Below are positions 52,705-61,362 of a DNA stretch of 64,000 nucleotides, piece by piece; position 1 is the first letter of the stretch, and each line of letters opens with the position of its first letter. The stretch is from Lacrimispora algidixylanolytica. GTDB taxonomy: Bacteria > Bacillota > Clostridia > Lachnospirales > Lachnospiraceae. Location of the stretch: NCBI RefSeq assembly GCF_003609635.1, contig NZ_MCIA01000010.1, forward strand, positions 51,385 to 115,384, read 5' to 3'. The notes beneath the pieces are model-generated. The model saw only the letters and a program-made list of their open reading frames with translations, made no database searches and had not been told where the DNA came from. The translations under genes and the position numbers were made by a program.

Positions 52705-53805
52705 ATGGCTATAAGATTAAATGATACCACACCAAAGCAGGATGGGTACCGCATGCCTGCAGAATTTGAAGAACAGGAACGAATTTGGATGCTGTGGCCG
52801 GAAAGGTCTGATAACTGGAGAGATGGAGCAAAACCCGCTCAAAAAGTGTTTGCAAACGTGGCAAAGGCAATCAGACGGTTTGAGCCAGTGACGGTATGCG
52901 TTTCTCCTGCACAGTTTTCAAACTGCCGTGCCCATCTGCCAGAGGATATCCGGGTGGTGGAAATAACAAGCAACGATTCCTGGATCAGGGACTGTGGTCC
53001 TACCTTTGTAATTAATGATATGGGAGGAATCAGAGGGTGTGACTGGACCTTTAATGCCTGGGGAGGCCTGGTAGACGGACTGTATTTCCCATGGGATCAG
53101 GATGACCTTGTGGCACAGAAGGTTTGTGAGTTAGAAGAGATTCCATCCTACCGCACCGAAGGTTTTGTTTTAGAAGGCGGCTCCTTCCACGTAGATGGGG
53201 AGGGAACTGTGATCACCACAGAGATGTGCCTGTTAAGCGAAGGCAGAAATCCCCTGATGACAAAGGAAGAAATTGAAGATATGTTACAGGAGTACCTAAA
53301 CTGTGAGAAGGTCATCTGGATTCGGGATGGAATCGATCCAGATGAAACCAATGGGCATATTGATGATGTGGTTCAATATGTGAGGCCGGGGGAAGTAGCC
53401 TGTATCTGGACCGAAGATGAGAGCAATCCGTTTTATGAGGAGGCACAGGCAGCATATCAGACATTAACTGAGGTGGTGGATGCCAAAGGGCGAAAACTGA
53501 ACGTACATAAGCTTTGCCTTACCAAACATCCAGTGCTTCTCCATGGAGCAGATTCCATTGATATGGTGGAAGGAACCATTCCAAGAAAGGACGGAGAGAT
53601 ATCCATTGCTTCCTATATGAATTTTCTTGTGGTAAATGGAGGAGTCATCGTACCTCAATATGGAGATGAAAACGATTCGCTTGCAATGAGTCAAATTCAG
53701 GAAATGTATCCGGAACGGAAGGTTGTAGGGGTACGCACAGAGGAAATTGCATACGGCGGAGGAAATATTCACTGCATCACCCAACAGCAGCCAAAAGTAA
53801 AATAA
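52705..53805 (+). CDS. aguA: Agmatine deiminase
   Basis: 366 residues of the guanidine-modifying fold, hydrolysing agmatine to N-carbamoylputrescine and ammonia. Signatures: PAEFEEQERIWMLWPER, NDSWIRDCGPTFVIND, FNAWGG, EGGSFHVDGEGTVITTE, NGHIDDVVQYV, and the nucleophile Cys357 in GGGNIHCITQQQP, at the same residue number as in the enterococcal enzyme. AGAAGGGG precedes the ATG. It is the last gene of the operon and is followed by a perfect terminator. Confidence 0.96.
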   Translation: MAIRLNDTTPKQDGYRMPAEFEEQERIWMLWPERSDNWRDGAKPAQKVFANVAKAIRRFEPVTVCVSPAQFSNCRAHLPEDIRVVEITSNDSWIRDCGPTFVINDMGGIRGCDWTFNAWGGLVDGLYFPWDQDDLVAQKVCELEEIPSYRTEGFVLEGGSFHVDGEGTVITTEMCLLSEGRNPLMTKEEIEDMLQEYLNCEKVIWIRDGIDPDETNGHIDDVVQYVRPGEVACIWTEDESNPFYEEAQAAYQTLTEVVDAKGRKLNVHKLCLTKHPVLLHGADSIDMVEGTIPRKDGEISIASYMNFLVVNGGVIVPQYGDENDSLAMSQIQEMYPERKVVGVRTEEIAYGGGNIHCITQQQPKVK

Positions 53806-53810
53806 TATAT

Positions 53811-53845
53811 AAGGGATTAAGGCAGTTCGCCTTAATCCCTTTTTA
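53811..53845 (+). terminator. Terminator of the agmatine operon
   Basis: AAGGGATTAAGGC (53811-53823) pairs perfectly with GCCTTAATCCCTT (53829-53841), followed by TTT. The mirrored A-rich flank also lets it serve the convergent M23 gene. Confidence 0.88.
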
Positions 53846-53851
53846 TAGCCA

Positions 53852-55021
53852 TTATTCTTTTTCTTCTGCTACCGGTTCCGGTGGCACAAAGTGCTCTGGA
53901 ATTCCTGGATCTTTCATATCATAGATTCGGTCATATTCCTTGGTATCCTGGTTTTTCAAAGTTTCCGAACGGTTCATGGAGAGGAATTTAGCAAGTTCAT
54001 AGCAACTCACCCAAATTTCATTATTTCCATCTTTCTGAGATTCGTCAAATATAAGCTGTAGCCCGAAATGAAGGTGGGATTCGTTGATGTTATTTGTATT
54101 TTCATTCCGGCTGTAACCAGTGCGTCCTAAATATCCAATTACATCTCCAGCAGTAACGATGCTTCCTTGCTTTAATGATTTATGATAAGGATAATTTTTC
54201 CGTAAATGAGCGTAATAATAATATCGTTTCCCGTCAAAGCTTCGGATGCCAAGGCGCCAGCCTCCGTATCGGTTCCAGCCAATGGCCTCCACATAACCGC
54301 TTTCAACAGCAATTACAGGTGTTCCCACCTGGCCCATTAAATCATGGCCCAGATGCTGCCGCTTAAAGCCGTAAGATCTAGCAACTCCAAAGTCGTCAAA
54401 ATCATTATAGGGATATCCCTTCGCAATGGGAGAGTACCCTTTTAGTCCATATTTTTTTACCCATACCTTATCCGGGTCAACAGATCCGTCAGGCAAAAGG
54501 GCAGGAGTGGCATACAAGGGAGCGTTAGCAGAAGGGATTTCAATTTCATAAGTACCAACTAAACCATCTAAGACAGCTCCGTAGGCATTTCTGTAATAAG
54601 GATAATATTTCATTTTCTCAGTCAATTCTTCCATCGTTTTACCAGCTAAGAGCTGTTCAGCCAGTGCATCTAGGTCCTTGGTGGAGTACTTGGAAAAATC
54701 CCCACCGTACTTAACGCCAAGGTAGGCCAAAAGATCCACCCAGTTTAGATGGGGTTCCGACTGGAAGGTGCTGACGTCATAACGGAAGGCCTCTTGCATG
54801 GCTCTAGCCGTAACGTTAAAGTCCACCCATTTGATATATTTCTTCGGCTCTGAGGCTGTGGATTTCCCTTCTTGATTGACAACCGGTAAAGAGAAACGGC
54901 CTACAGGGGAGATTAAGAAAAGAGAAACTAAAAAAAAGGTCAGAATCATAACTTCTATGTAGATGATCATGTGATGTTTTCTTATCTGGGAATAGGTTAA
55001 GAATTTTTTGAATGGGTTCAT
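53852..55021 (-). CDS. M23-family metallopeptidase, membrane anchored
   Basis: 389 residues. A single N-terminal membrane helix (HMIIYIEVMILTFFLVSLFLIS) anchors an outer domain with a LytM/M23 fold: HLGHDLMGQVGTPVIAVESGYVEAIGWNRYGG, YYYYAHLRKNYPYHKSLKQGSIVTAGDVIGYLGRTG and ESHLHFGLQL, giving the H-x-x-x-D and H-x-H zinc ligands. It probably trims peptidoglycan cross-links or, as in SpoIIQ-like proteins, is structural; the zinc ligands look intact. ATG 55021 is chosen because AAGGAG lies seven bases upstream; an earlier ATG at 55039 overlaps that site. Confidence 0.86.
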   Translation of the reverse strand: MNPFKKFLTYSQIRKHHMIIYIEVMILTFFLVSLFLISPVGRFSLPVVNQEGKSTASEPKKYIKWVDFNVTARAMQEAFRYDVSTFQSEPHLNWVDLLAYLGVKYGGDFSKYSTKDLDALAEQLLAGKTMEELTEKMKYYPYYRNAYGAVLDGLVGTYEIEIPSANAPLYATPALLPDGSVDPDKVWVKKYGLKGYSPIAKGYPYNDFDDFGVARSYGFKRQHLGHDLMGQVGTPVIAVESGYVEAIGWNRYGGWRLGIRSFDGKRYYYYAHLRKNYPYHKSLKQGSIVTAGDVIGYLGRTGYSRNENTNNINESHLHFGLQLIFDESQKDGNNEIWVSCYELAKFLSMNRSETLKNQDTKEYDRIYDMKDPGIPEHFVPPEPVAEEKE

Positions 55022-55146
55022 AAATGTTCTCCTTGTCATTCCATAAAAGGTGCAAGTGAAAAGGGAAAGCAGCTTTTAAGGCTTTCCCATATAAGATATG
55101 CGCAAAATGGAGAAAATATGACGAGAAACAAAACCCATGGTTCCAG

Positions 55147-55175
55147 TTGGTTTTAAGGAGGGTTCATGTTATAAT
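55147..55175 (+). promoter_or_regulatory. Promoter of the iron alcohol dehydrogenase gene
   Basis: TTGGTT (55147-55152), a 17-base spacer and TATAAT (55170-55175), about 80 bases before the ATG. Confidence 0.55.
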
Positions 55176-55255
55176 GTTAATATGAAAAAATTCGAAACCG
55201 GAAAAAAGAATGATAAATATTAACGATTTTAAGTGCTGGAAAGAGAGGTTTAAAC

Positions 55256-56443
55256 ATGAATAATTTTGAATATTGTGTACCCACAAGAGTGCTGTTTGGC
55301 CGTGATACCCACAAGCAGGTGGGAACGGTCATTAAAGAATACGGATTTAAAAAAGTTCTGGTTCATTATGGCGGCGGTAGTGTGAAAAAAAGCGGACTTC
55401 TTGATCAGGTAACGGATTCCTTAAAGGAACAGGGAATTGAGTTTGTATTGTTTGGCGGCGTAAAACCAAATCCCACACTTTCACTGGCAAAGGAAGGAAT
55501 GGAGCTTTGCAGACAGGAAGGCATTGATTTTATTCTGGCTGTAGGGGGAGGAAGCGTTCTGGATTCTGCTAAGTGCATTGCAGACGGCACCTTAAATCCC
55601 GAAATAGATCCCTGGAAGTACTTTATAAAGGAGGCTTCACCTGATAAAGCTCTCCCTCATGGAAATATACTGACTCTTTCTGCTTCTGGAAGTGAGACTA
55701 GTTTGTCCTGTGTTATCACCAATGAAGATGGCAATTATAAACGGGGCTTTAATAGTAAAACTCACCGTCCTTTATTCGCTATTTTAAATCCGGAGCTGAC
55801 CTTTTCTGTGAATAAGTTCCAGACCGGATGCGGAAGTGTAGATATTATGATGCACACCCTGGAACGTTACTTAGGCGGGAATACCAAGGATACCCCTTTA
55901 ACAGACCGAATTGCAGAAGGACTCTTAACCTCAGTGATGGAGGCGGGAGCAATCGTAGATAAAGATCCTAAAAATTATGAGGCGAGAGCCACTTTAATGT
56001 GGGCAGGAAGTTTGTCTCATAATGACCTTACTGGCCTTGGCAGAGAGTTTATGATGCAGGTCCATCAGTTAGAGCATGAATTGTCTGGTTTATATCCCTG
56101 CATTGCCCATGGTGCAGGTTTATCTGCTCTTTTTTGTTCTTGGTCCAGATATGTATGTGAGAAAGATCCTATGAGATTTGCCCAACTTGCAGTCCGGGTG
56201 ATGAAGGTTGAGATGGATTTTGAGGAACCACTAAAAACAGCTTTAAAGGGAATTGACCGTTTAGAAGAATTCTTTCAAAGCATTAAAATGCCAGTCCGCT
56301 TAAGCGAGCTTGACGATGCAGTGCGGGAAGAGGATTTTGAAGTGATGGCAGAAAAGTGTTCGTTTAACGGAACCAGAAGTTTACCTGGAATCCGTACCCT
56401 TGGGAAACAGGAGATGATAGACGTATACCGAATGGCATACTAA
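55256..56443 (+). CDS. Iron-containing alcohol dehydrogenase (BdhA/YugJ-like)
   Basis: 395 residues. The start FEYCVPTRVLFGRDTHKQVGTVIKEYGFKKVLVHYGGGSVKKSG and AVGGGSVLDSAKCIADG (NAD(P) binding) are typical of the NADH-dependent butanol dehydrogenase branch. Metal ligands are in CGSVDIMMHTLERYL and QVHQLEHELSGLYPCIAHGAGLSALF. It reduces aldehydes to alcohols in fermentation. AGAGAGG precedes the ATG. Single gene with its own promoter and terminator. Confidence 0.92.
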   Translation: MNNFEYCVPTRVLFGRDTHKQVGTVIKEYGFKKVLVHYGGGSVKKSGLLDQVTDSLKEQGIEFVLFGGVKPNPTLSLAKEGMELCRQEGIDFILAVGGGSVLDSAKCIADGTLNPEIDPWKYFIKEASPDKALPHGNILTLSASGSETSLSCVITNEDGNYKRGFNSKTHRPLFAILNPELTFSVNKFQTGCGSVDIMMHTLERYLGGNTKDTPLTDRIAEGLLTSVMEAGAIVDKDPKNYEARATLMWAGSLSHNDLTGLGREFMMQVHQLEHELSGLYPCIAHGAGLSALFCSWSRYVCEKDPMRFAQLAVRVMKVEMDFEEPLKTALKGIDRLEEFFQSIKMPVRLSELDDAVREEDFEVMAEKCSFNGTRSLPGIRTLGKQEMIDVYRMAY

Positions 56444-56456
56444 AGACAGATTGCAG

Positions 56457-56483
56457 AAGGGGGCCAAAAGCCCCCTTGTTTTT
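56457..56483 (+). terminator. Terminator of the alcohol dehydrogenase gene
   Basis: AAGGGGGC (56457-56464), loop CAAAA, GCCCCCTT (56470-56477), then GTTTTT. A perfect short GC-rich stem. Confidence 0.88.
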
Positions 56484-56516
56484 ATGTAATAGGAAATGCA
56501 TCCTATTACATAAAAA
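56479..56516. terminator. Long AT-rich bidirectional hairpin
   Basis: TTTTTATGTAATAGGA (56479-56494), loop AATGCA, TCCTATTACATAAAAA (56501-56516): perfect 16-bp arms. It lies between convergent genes and can end the minus-strand gene at 56560. Its form closely resembles the hairpin at 25052-25100. Confidence 0.65.
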
Positions 56517-56537
56517 GATAAAATCGCTGCTGCATTC

Positions 56538-56565
56538 ATTTATTTATTTATTTATTTATTTATTT
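56538..56565. repeat. ATTT tetranucleotide microsatellite
   Basis: Seven tandem ATTT units (56538-56565) directly past the hairpin. The stop codon of the minus-strand small gene (56560-56562) lies inside it. Confidence 0.9.
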
Positions 56566-56847
56566 ATAGCAACCCATTTTGCAGATGTTGGTTACGTAAG
56601 GTTTTGCTTTATCCTTATCCTTGCAAAAGGGTTTGAAAATAGATACCATGGTAATCGCGTTCTGAGGTGGTCTTGTCATGAATGTGGAATTGCAAATAAA
56701 GCGAAAATTGATTCCATTGACTTCCTGAGTGGATACCAGATAGGGCTTATAGGTGGTACCTCTTAATTCACAGGTAGCTTCATGAAAGATCACCAGGTCT
56801 TGACAATTTACATCACGGTAAAAGGTAAAGTTGCCCGGGCAGCTCAT
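56560..56847 (-). CDS. Small cystatin-motif protein
   Basis: 95 residues starting MSCPGNFTFYRDVNC. ATG 56847 has AAAGGAG nine bases upstream; a longer in-frame GTG at 56910 has no site. The core TYKPYLVSTQEVNGINFRFIC contains a Q-x-V-x-G element followed by an N-(Y/F)-x-F strand, as in cystatin-fold proteins, and resembles a family of ~100-residue hypothetical proteins from gut Clostridia. Five or more cysteines and a Lys-rich tail (CKDKDKA) follow. No signal peptide is visible. It lies downstream of the MBL gene on the same strand. Function unknown. Confidence 0.6.
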   Translation of the reverse strand: MSCPGNFTFYRDVNCQDLVIFHEATCELRGTTYKPYLVSTQEVNGINFRFICNSTFMTRPPQNAITMVSIFKPFCKDKDKAKPYVTNICKMGCYK

Positions 56848-56924
56848 ACGAAGAAACTCCTTTGCGTGTTCTATTGTTATATCATATGCACAGCCGGGGA
56901 CGAGAGCCACAGGGCGTGGCTTCT

Positions 56925-57734
56925 TTATAGAGTAAGAGGAATAATTTCCCGGTCGCTTGGTATTAAAAGTTCGCCTTTAAACCAAGGTGTTCCTTCCTCT
57001 AAATAGCGTTTTTTACGATTTGGAAGGTCAGAGTCTTCCGTATGCCAGAGAATTAGATGTTCTGCATTCATTTCCTGAGCCAGTTCACAGGCATCTTTTA
57101 CTGTGCTATGATGCTTTTCGTAAGGCTTAAACCGCTCTCTTTCCTCATAGAGGCAAAAGGTCTCGTGTAAGAGCCAGCTGCAGTTTTTTGCATAGGAATG
57201 ACAAGAGGAATTAAGTGGCTCGTCCCCACAAAAGGTCAATGTTTTGCCATTTGAGAGAGTGGTGGTAAATCCATACTGTTCTGCTTTGTTAGAGTGAATA
57301 TCAAAAAAGGTCACTTCATTTCCAAGAATTGTTCTAGTTTCCTTATCGTTCACTCCAGTGAGATGGATTCTCTTTCCGATCAGTTCATAAAATTTCCCTT
57401 GAAGAGTTAGTCTACAAAGAGTATCAATCACAGAAACTAGCCGTTTGTGGCAATAGATCATAAAATCTCCATCATAAGTATCTGCTCTCATTTTGGCTCC
57501 AATGATACGAACCATCCAAACCACACCAAGAATGTGGTCGGTATGCTCGTGGCTGACAAAGAGATGATGGATTTGAGAAAGGTCCACATTCATATCATCT
57601 AAAATTCCAAGGATTCCGTTGCCACCACCGGCATCCACCATAAAGAATTCCTCTTCTTTTTTAATTGCAAAGCAGGTATTATAGCATTTAGTCACTGCAG
57701 CATTGCCTGTACCGAAAATATATAATTGCTCCAT
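56925..57734 (-). CDS. MBL-fold metallohydrolase, RNase Z-like
   Basis: 269 residues with a metallo-beta-lactamase core: YIFGTGNAAVTKCYNTCFAI, FMVDAGGGNGIL, the metal motif SHEHTDHILGV, CGDEP and the late His in HHSTVKDACELAQEMNAEHLILWHTE. The order and the ILWHTED ending match ribonuclease Z/ElaC-like hydrolases, though the length is short and no exosite is clear. ATG 57734 has AAAGGAG upstream. It is divergent from fbp with 98 bases between. It may act on nucleic acid ends or small phosphodiesters. Confidence 0.82.
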   Translation of the reverse strand: MEQLYIFGTGNAAVTKCYNTCFAIKKEEEFFMVDAGGGNGILGILDDMNVDLSQIHHLFVSHEHTDHILGVVWMVRIIGAKMRADTYDGDFMIYCHKRLVSVIDTLCRLTLQGKFYELIGKRIHLTGVNDKETRTILGNEVTFFDIHSNKAEQYGFTTTLSNGKTLTFCGDEPLNSSCHSYAKNCSWLLHETFCLYEERERFKPYEKHHSTVKDACELAQEMNAEHLILWHTEDSDLPNRKKRYLEEGTPWFKGELLIPSDREIIPLTL

Positions 57735-57832
57735 CTTTTGCTCCTTTTTTACACGGGGGTTTTCTGTTTTCGTAAAATATGGTACTATATGATTCATACA
57801 AATGCAACTATGTTTCAGGAGGAAAGTGTAAT

Positions 57833-59770
57833 ATGAGAGATTTGGCATATCTGAAACTGATGTCTAGGGAGTATCCGACGATAAAAGCGGCATCGAGTGA
57901 GATCATAAACTTAATGGCAATTCAAGGTCTGCCTAAGGGAACGGAGTATTTTTTCAGTGATTTACATGGAGAGCATGAGGCTTTTATCCATTTGTTAAGA
58001 AGCGCGTCGGGAATCATACGAGAAAAAATTACGGAAACATTTAGTCATATTATGCCAGAGAAAGAAGAAGTTGAGCTGGCAAACCTGATTTATTATCCAG
58101 AAAAGGTGCTCAATCAGTTAGAGTGTTTGGAAACGGCAGATGATGAGTGGCAGAGAGTTACCATTTACCGACTGGTACAGATTTGTAAAGTGGTATCTTC
58201 CAAATATACAAGATCCAAGGTGAGAAAGAAGATGCCTAAGGAATTTGCTTATATTATCGATGAACTCCTTCATGTAGATTATAATGATGATAATAAACGT
58301 GTATACTATAGTGAAATCATACGTTCCATTATTGATATAGAGGTGGGGGACAAGTTTATCGTGGCCCTTTGTGAGCTGATTAAAAATTTAACCATTGACA
58401 GCTTGCATATCATTGGAGATATTTACGATCGTGGTCCAAGAGCCGATATGATTATGAAGGAACTGCTTCATTTCCATGATGTGGATATCCAGTGGGGAAA
58501 TCATGATATTTCCTGGATGGGAGCAGCGACTGGTAATCTTGCTTGTATCTGTAATGTGATTCGGATTGCGATTAGCTATAACAGCTTTGATGTGCTAGAG
58601 GATGGATACGGAATTAATTTAAGACCATTATCCATGTTTGCAGCCAGAGTCTATAAGGACGATCCCTGTGAACGATTCCTTCCACAAACGCTTGATGAAA
58701 ATATATATGATGCTGTGGACCCAGGGCTTGCGGCAAAGATGCATAAGGCAATCACTGTCATCCAGTTTAAAGTGGAGGGGCAGATTATAAAGCGTCACCC
58801 GGAATATGAAATGAATGACAGAGTCCTCATGGAAGCCATAGATTTTAAGCGTGGCATAATTACCATAGAAGGAAAAGAGCATTCGTTGGTTGATACCTTC
58901 CTTCCAACTGTGGATCCAGACCATCCATTGGAACTGAATGCAGGAGAAGAAGAACTACTTCGTGTCCTTCAACTGTCCTTTCTTCATAACGGACTTCTTC
59001 ATAAGCATGTACGTTTCCTCTATTCACATGGAAGCATGTACAAATGCTGTAATTCCAATCTTCTCTACCATGGCTGTATCCCAATGAAAGAAGATGGGGG
59101 TTTTGAAGAGCTGATGTTAGATGGAAAATCCTACTGTGGAAGGGCACTTATGGATTGTTTGGATCAAAAGGTTCAAAATGCCTATTTCATGCCAGAGGAT
59201 TCAAAAGAAGGAGCCGATGCCAGAGATTTTATGTGGTATCTATGGTGTGGTGCCAAATCACCTGTTTATGGCAAAGGAAAGATGACTACGTTTGAGCATT
59301 ACTTCCTTGACGATCCACAAACCTATAAGGAGCCAATGAATCCATATTATCGTTTGAGTGTGAAAGAGGAGTATTGCGATAAGATTTTAGAGGAATTCGG
59401 GCTTTCAAAAGAAGGGTCTCATATTATCAACGGTCACGTTCCGGTTAAGATTAAAGAAGGGGAATCCCCGGTGAAAGCTGGAGGAAAGTTATTCTTAATC
59501 GATGGTGGTCTTTCGAAAGCGTATCAGGCTAAGACCGGGATCGCCGGCTATACCTTGATCTATAATTCCAATCATCTGGCTTTAGCCGAACATAAGCCAT
59601 TTAATCCAGAAGAGGAGAGCACGCCTAAGGTATCGGTAGTAGAATATGTAAAAAACCGTGTTATGGTAGCAGATACAGATAAGGGCGTGGAACTTGCCGG
59701 ACGGATATCCGATTTAAAAGAACTGGTAGCCGCATATCGGGAAGGTATCTTAAAAGAAAATGTAGAATAG
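57833..59770 (+). CDS. fbp: Fructose-1,6-bisphosphatase, class III
   Basis: 645 residues of the Firmicutes-type FBPase, removing the 1-phosphate in gluconeogenesis. It has a calcineurin-like core: FFSDLHGEHEAF, IIGDIYDRGPRADMIM, QWGNHDISWMGAATGN and later GHVPVK and FLIDGGLSKAY. The N-terminus LAYLKLMSREYPTIKAASSEIINL is standard. ATG 57833 has CAGGAGG upstream; an upstream in-frame ATG (57779) lies in the promoter region. Monocistronic. Confidence 0.96.
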   Translation: MRDLAYLKLMSREYPTIKAASSEIINLMAIQGLPKGTEYFFSDLHGEHEAFIHLLRSASGIIREKITETFSHIMPEKEEVELANLIYYPEKVLNQLECLETADDEWQRVTIYRLVQICKVVSSKYTRSKVRKKMPKEFAYIIDELLHVDYNDDNKRVYYSEIIRSIIDIEVGDKFIVALCELIKNLTIDSLHIIGDIYDRGPRADMIMKELLHFHDVDIQWGNHDISWMGAATGNLACICNVIRIAISYNSFDVLEDGYGINLRPLSMFAARVYKDDPCERFLPQTLDENIYDAVDPGLAAKMHKAITVIQFKVEGQIIKRHPEYEMNDRVLMEAIDFKRGIITIEGKEHSLVDTFLPTVDPDHPLELNAGEEELLRVLQLSFLHNGLLHKHVRFLYSHGSMYKCCNSNLLYHGCIPMKEDGGFEELMLDGKSYCGRALMDCLDQKVQNAYFMPEDSKEGADARDFMWYLWCGAKSPVYGKGKMTTFEHYFLDDPQTYKEPMNPYYRLSVKEEYCDKILEEFGLSKEGSHIINGHVPVKIKEGESPVKAGGKLFLIDGGLSKAYQAKTGIAGYTLIYNSNHLALAEHKPFNPEEESTPKVSVVEYVKNRVMVADTDKGVELAGRISDLKELVAAYREGILKENVE

Positions 59771-59814
59771 GCTTTTGGAATGAAATTTTTAATAATTATT
59801 TCAGATAAGGTTTA

Positions 59815-59843
59815 TTTACGAAGCTTCCGCCAGATGGTACAAT
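59815..59843 (+). promoter_or_regulatory. Promoter of the HAAS-domain gene
   Basis: TTTACG (59815-59820), a 17-base spacer and TACAAT (59838-59843), 36 bases before the start. Confidence 0.5.
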
Positions 59844-59878
59844 GGTCAGAGTGATTTACTTATAAGAAGGAGGCTCAG

Positions 59879-60346
59879 ATGAGCAAACAGGAATTTTTAC
59901 AGCGCCTTAGGGATACATTAACTGGTGAGGTCCCTGGAAACGTGATTGAGGATAATATCAGATTTTATGATGAATATATCAGTACAGAAGTAAGAAATGG
60001 TTCAACGGAAGATGAGGTAATCTCATCCATCGGAGATCCTAGGCTGATTGCCAAAACTATCATGGAAGCCAGTGAGAATGCATCTGCCTCAGGAAAAACT
60101 TATTATGAATCTTACTCAGGAAGCACACGGAGCGAATATGACAACCAGGAAGATACTGGACGTGGTATGCATTACATTGATTTGAGTAAATGGTACTGGA
60201 AGGCACTAGCCATCGGGGCTGTGATTCTTTTGTTTTTCCTTACAGCTACCATACTAACTGGTATTTTTAGCCTCTTGATGCCGCTTTTTGGACCATTGCT
60301 TATGGTTCTTTTAATCTTCTGGTTTTTAAGAGGAATGAGGCGATGA
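59879..60346 (+). CDS. HAAS-domain (DUF1700-type) membrane protein
   Basis: 155 residues. The N-terminal HAAS domain reads MSKQEFLQRLRDTL and VIEDNIRFYDEYISTEVRNGSTEDEVISSIGDPRLIAKTI, the D-P-x-x-I-A-x-x-I element being diagnostic. Two membrane helices form the C-terminus. These proteins usually pair with a PadR regulator that controls them; none is adjacent. AGGAGG precedes the ATG. It stands alone between fbp and the NlpC genes. Role unknown, likely envelope-associated. Confidence 0.82.
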   Translation: MSKQEFLQRLRDTLTGEVPGNVIEDNIRFYDEYISTEVRNGSTEDEVISSIGDPRLIAKTIMEASENASASGKTYYESYSGSTRSEYDNQEDTGRGMHYIDLSKWYWKALAIGAVILLFFLTATILTGIFSLLMPLFGPLLMVLLIFWFLRGMRR

Positions 60347-60390
60347 TGTCAATTATTGTTAACATTTCCATATAAATATTACAAAAGTGT

Positions 60391-60432
60391 AACGGCAGTT
60401 GCGGCGCGAAGACGTCACAACTGCCGTTTTTT
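60391..60432 (+). terminator. Rho-independent terminator
   Basis: AACGGCAGTTG (60391-60401) pairs perfectly with CAACTGCCGTT (60418-60428), followed by further Ts, ending the HAAS-domain gene. Confidence 0.88.
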
Positions 60433-60433
60433 C

Positions 60434-60462
60434 TTGACAAAATCGAGAAATAATTATATAAT
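60434..60462 (+). promoter_or_regulatory. Full-consensus promoter of the first NlpC/P60 gene
   Basis: TTGACA (60434-60439), a 17-base spacer and TATAAT (60457-60462): both boxes perfect, suggesting high basal expression. The boxes begin right after the preceding terminator. Confidence 0.85.
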
Positions 60463-60536
60463 CCGAATGTAACAATTTTGTAATATTTGTTTTGAAACTT
60501 TTTCTGAGTCAAGAAAAAGAAAACAGGAGAATCAAT

Positions 60537-61229
60537 ATGAGAAATAAAATGTGGAAGGCGTTTGGGCTCTTAGGGCTTCTTGCAGGACTTGGTTTGGTTA
60601 CACCAGCTAAGACGTATGGAGCAGAAATTGCAGTGGAAACCAGCACGACACTTTATGCGAAGATGGATGTGCCTGTTTCAGTTTTAAATACTGCCAATCC
60701 CTCAGGAAGTATTCTTTCCAGTGCAGAGGAAGGAAAGACGTATGAGGTCATAGAAGCTCCAAAGGATGGTTGGGTTAGAATCAAGGTATCTCAAGGGGAA
60801 GGCTACATAAAAAGCAGCTCAGCTACCCTGATAGAAAAGGCCCAGGAAAAGGTGGACAAGTCAGCCTTAAAGCGCCAGGAGGTAGTTGATTACGCACTTC
60901 AGTTCGTAGGAAACCGCTATGTGTATGGCGGTGTGAATCCCAATACCGGAGTGGATTGTTCTGGTTTTACCAAATATGTACTTGGGAAGGCGGGCGGTGT
61001 TACAGTAAGCCGTGATTCCAGATCCCAGTCCTCAGATGGTAAGATCGTAAGCTACCAAAATGCCCGTGCCGGAGATCTGGTATTTTATGGTAAAAGTGGG
61101 TCGATTAACCACGTTGCCCTATATATGGGAGACGGCAAAGTGGTCCACGCTTCTACAGAAAAGACAGGAATTATCGTGACAAACGTCATGTATCGCAAGC
61201 CTGTTAAATTTGTTAGTGTTTTAAACTAA
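60537..61229 (+). CDS. Secreted NlpC/P60 peptidoglycan hydrolase 1
   Basis: 230 residues: signal peptide (MRNKMWKAFGLLGLLAGLGLVTPAKTYGA), an SH3b-like domain (about 30-100) and an NlpC/P60 domain with catalytic Cys141 in GVDCSGF, His192 in INHVALYMGDG and a third polar site near His204 (VVHAS). It cleaves stem peptides of peptidoglycan outside the cell. ATG 60537 follows CAGGAG; an earlier in-frame ATG at 60492 would disrupt the signal peptide. A tandem paralogue follows. Confidence 0.92.
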   Translation: MRNKMWKAFGLLGLLAGLGLVTPAKTYGAEIAVETSTTLYAKMDVPVSVLNTANPSGSILSSAEEGKTYEVIEAPKDGWVRIKVSQGEGYIKSSSATLIEKAQEKVDKSALKRQEVVDYALQFVGNRYVYGGVNPNTGVDCSGFTKYVLGKAGGVTVSRDSRSQSSDGKIVSYQNARAGDLVFYGKSGSINHVALYMGDGKVVHASTEKTGIIVTNVMYRKPVKFVSVLN

Positions 61230-61264
61230 AATATTAAGAGTTTTAGTGCAGTTTTAAATAATAC

Positions 61265-61293
61265 TTGACGAAAAGATAAAATATATGTATAAT
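61265..61293 (+). promoter_or_regulatory. Promoter of the second NlpC/P60 gene
   Basis: TTGACG (61265-61270), a 17-base spacer and TATAAT (61288-61293), nearly the same as the promoter of the first paralogue. Confidence 0.8.
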
Positions 61294-61362
61294 AACCGTA
61301 ATGAATTTAATACTTATGTAACATTTGAAAACCAAAAAGTGAAAACAGGAGCAAATTTCCCG

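Noticed and set aside
56476..56766. Plus-strand ORF with FIYLFIYLFI
   Set aside because: Generated by the ATTT microsatellite and overlapping the antisense small gene; no ribosome binding site.
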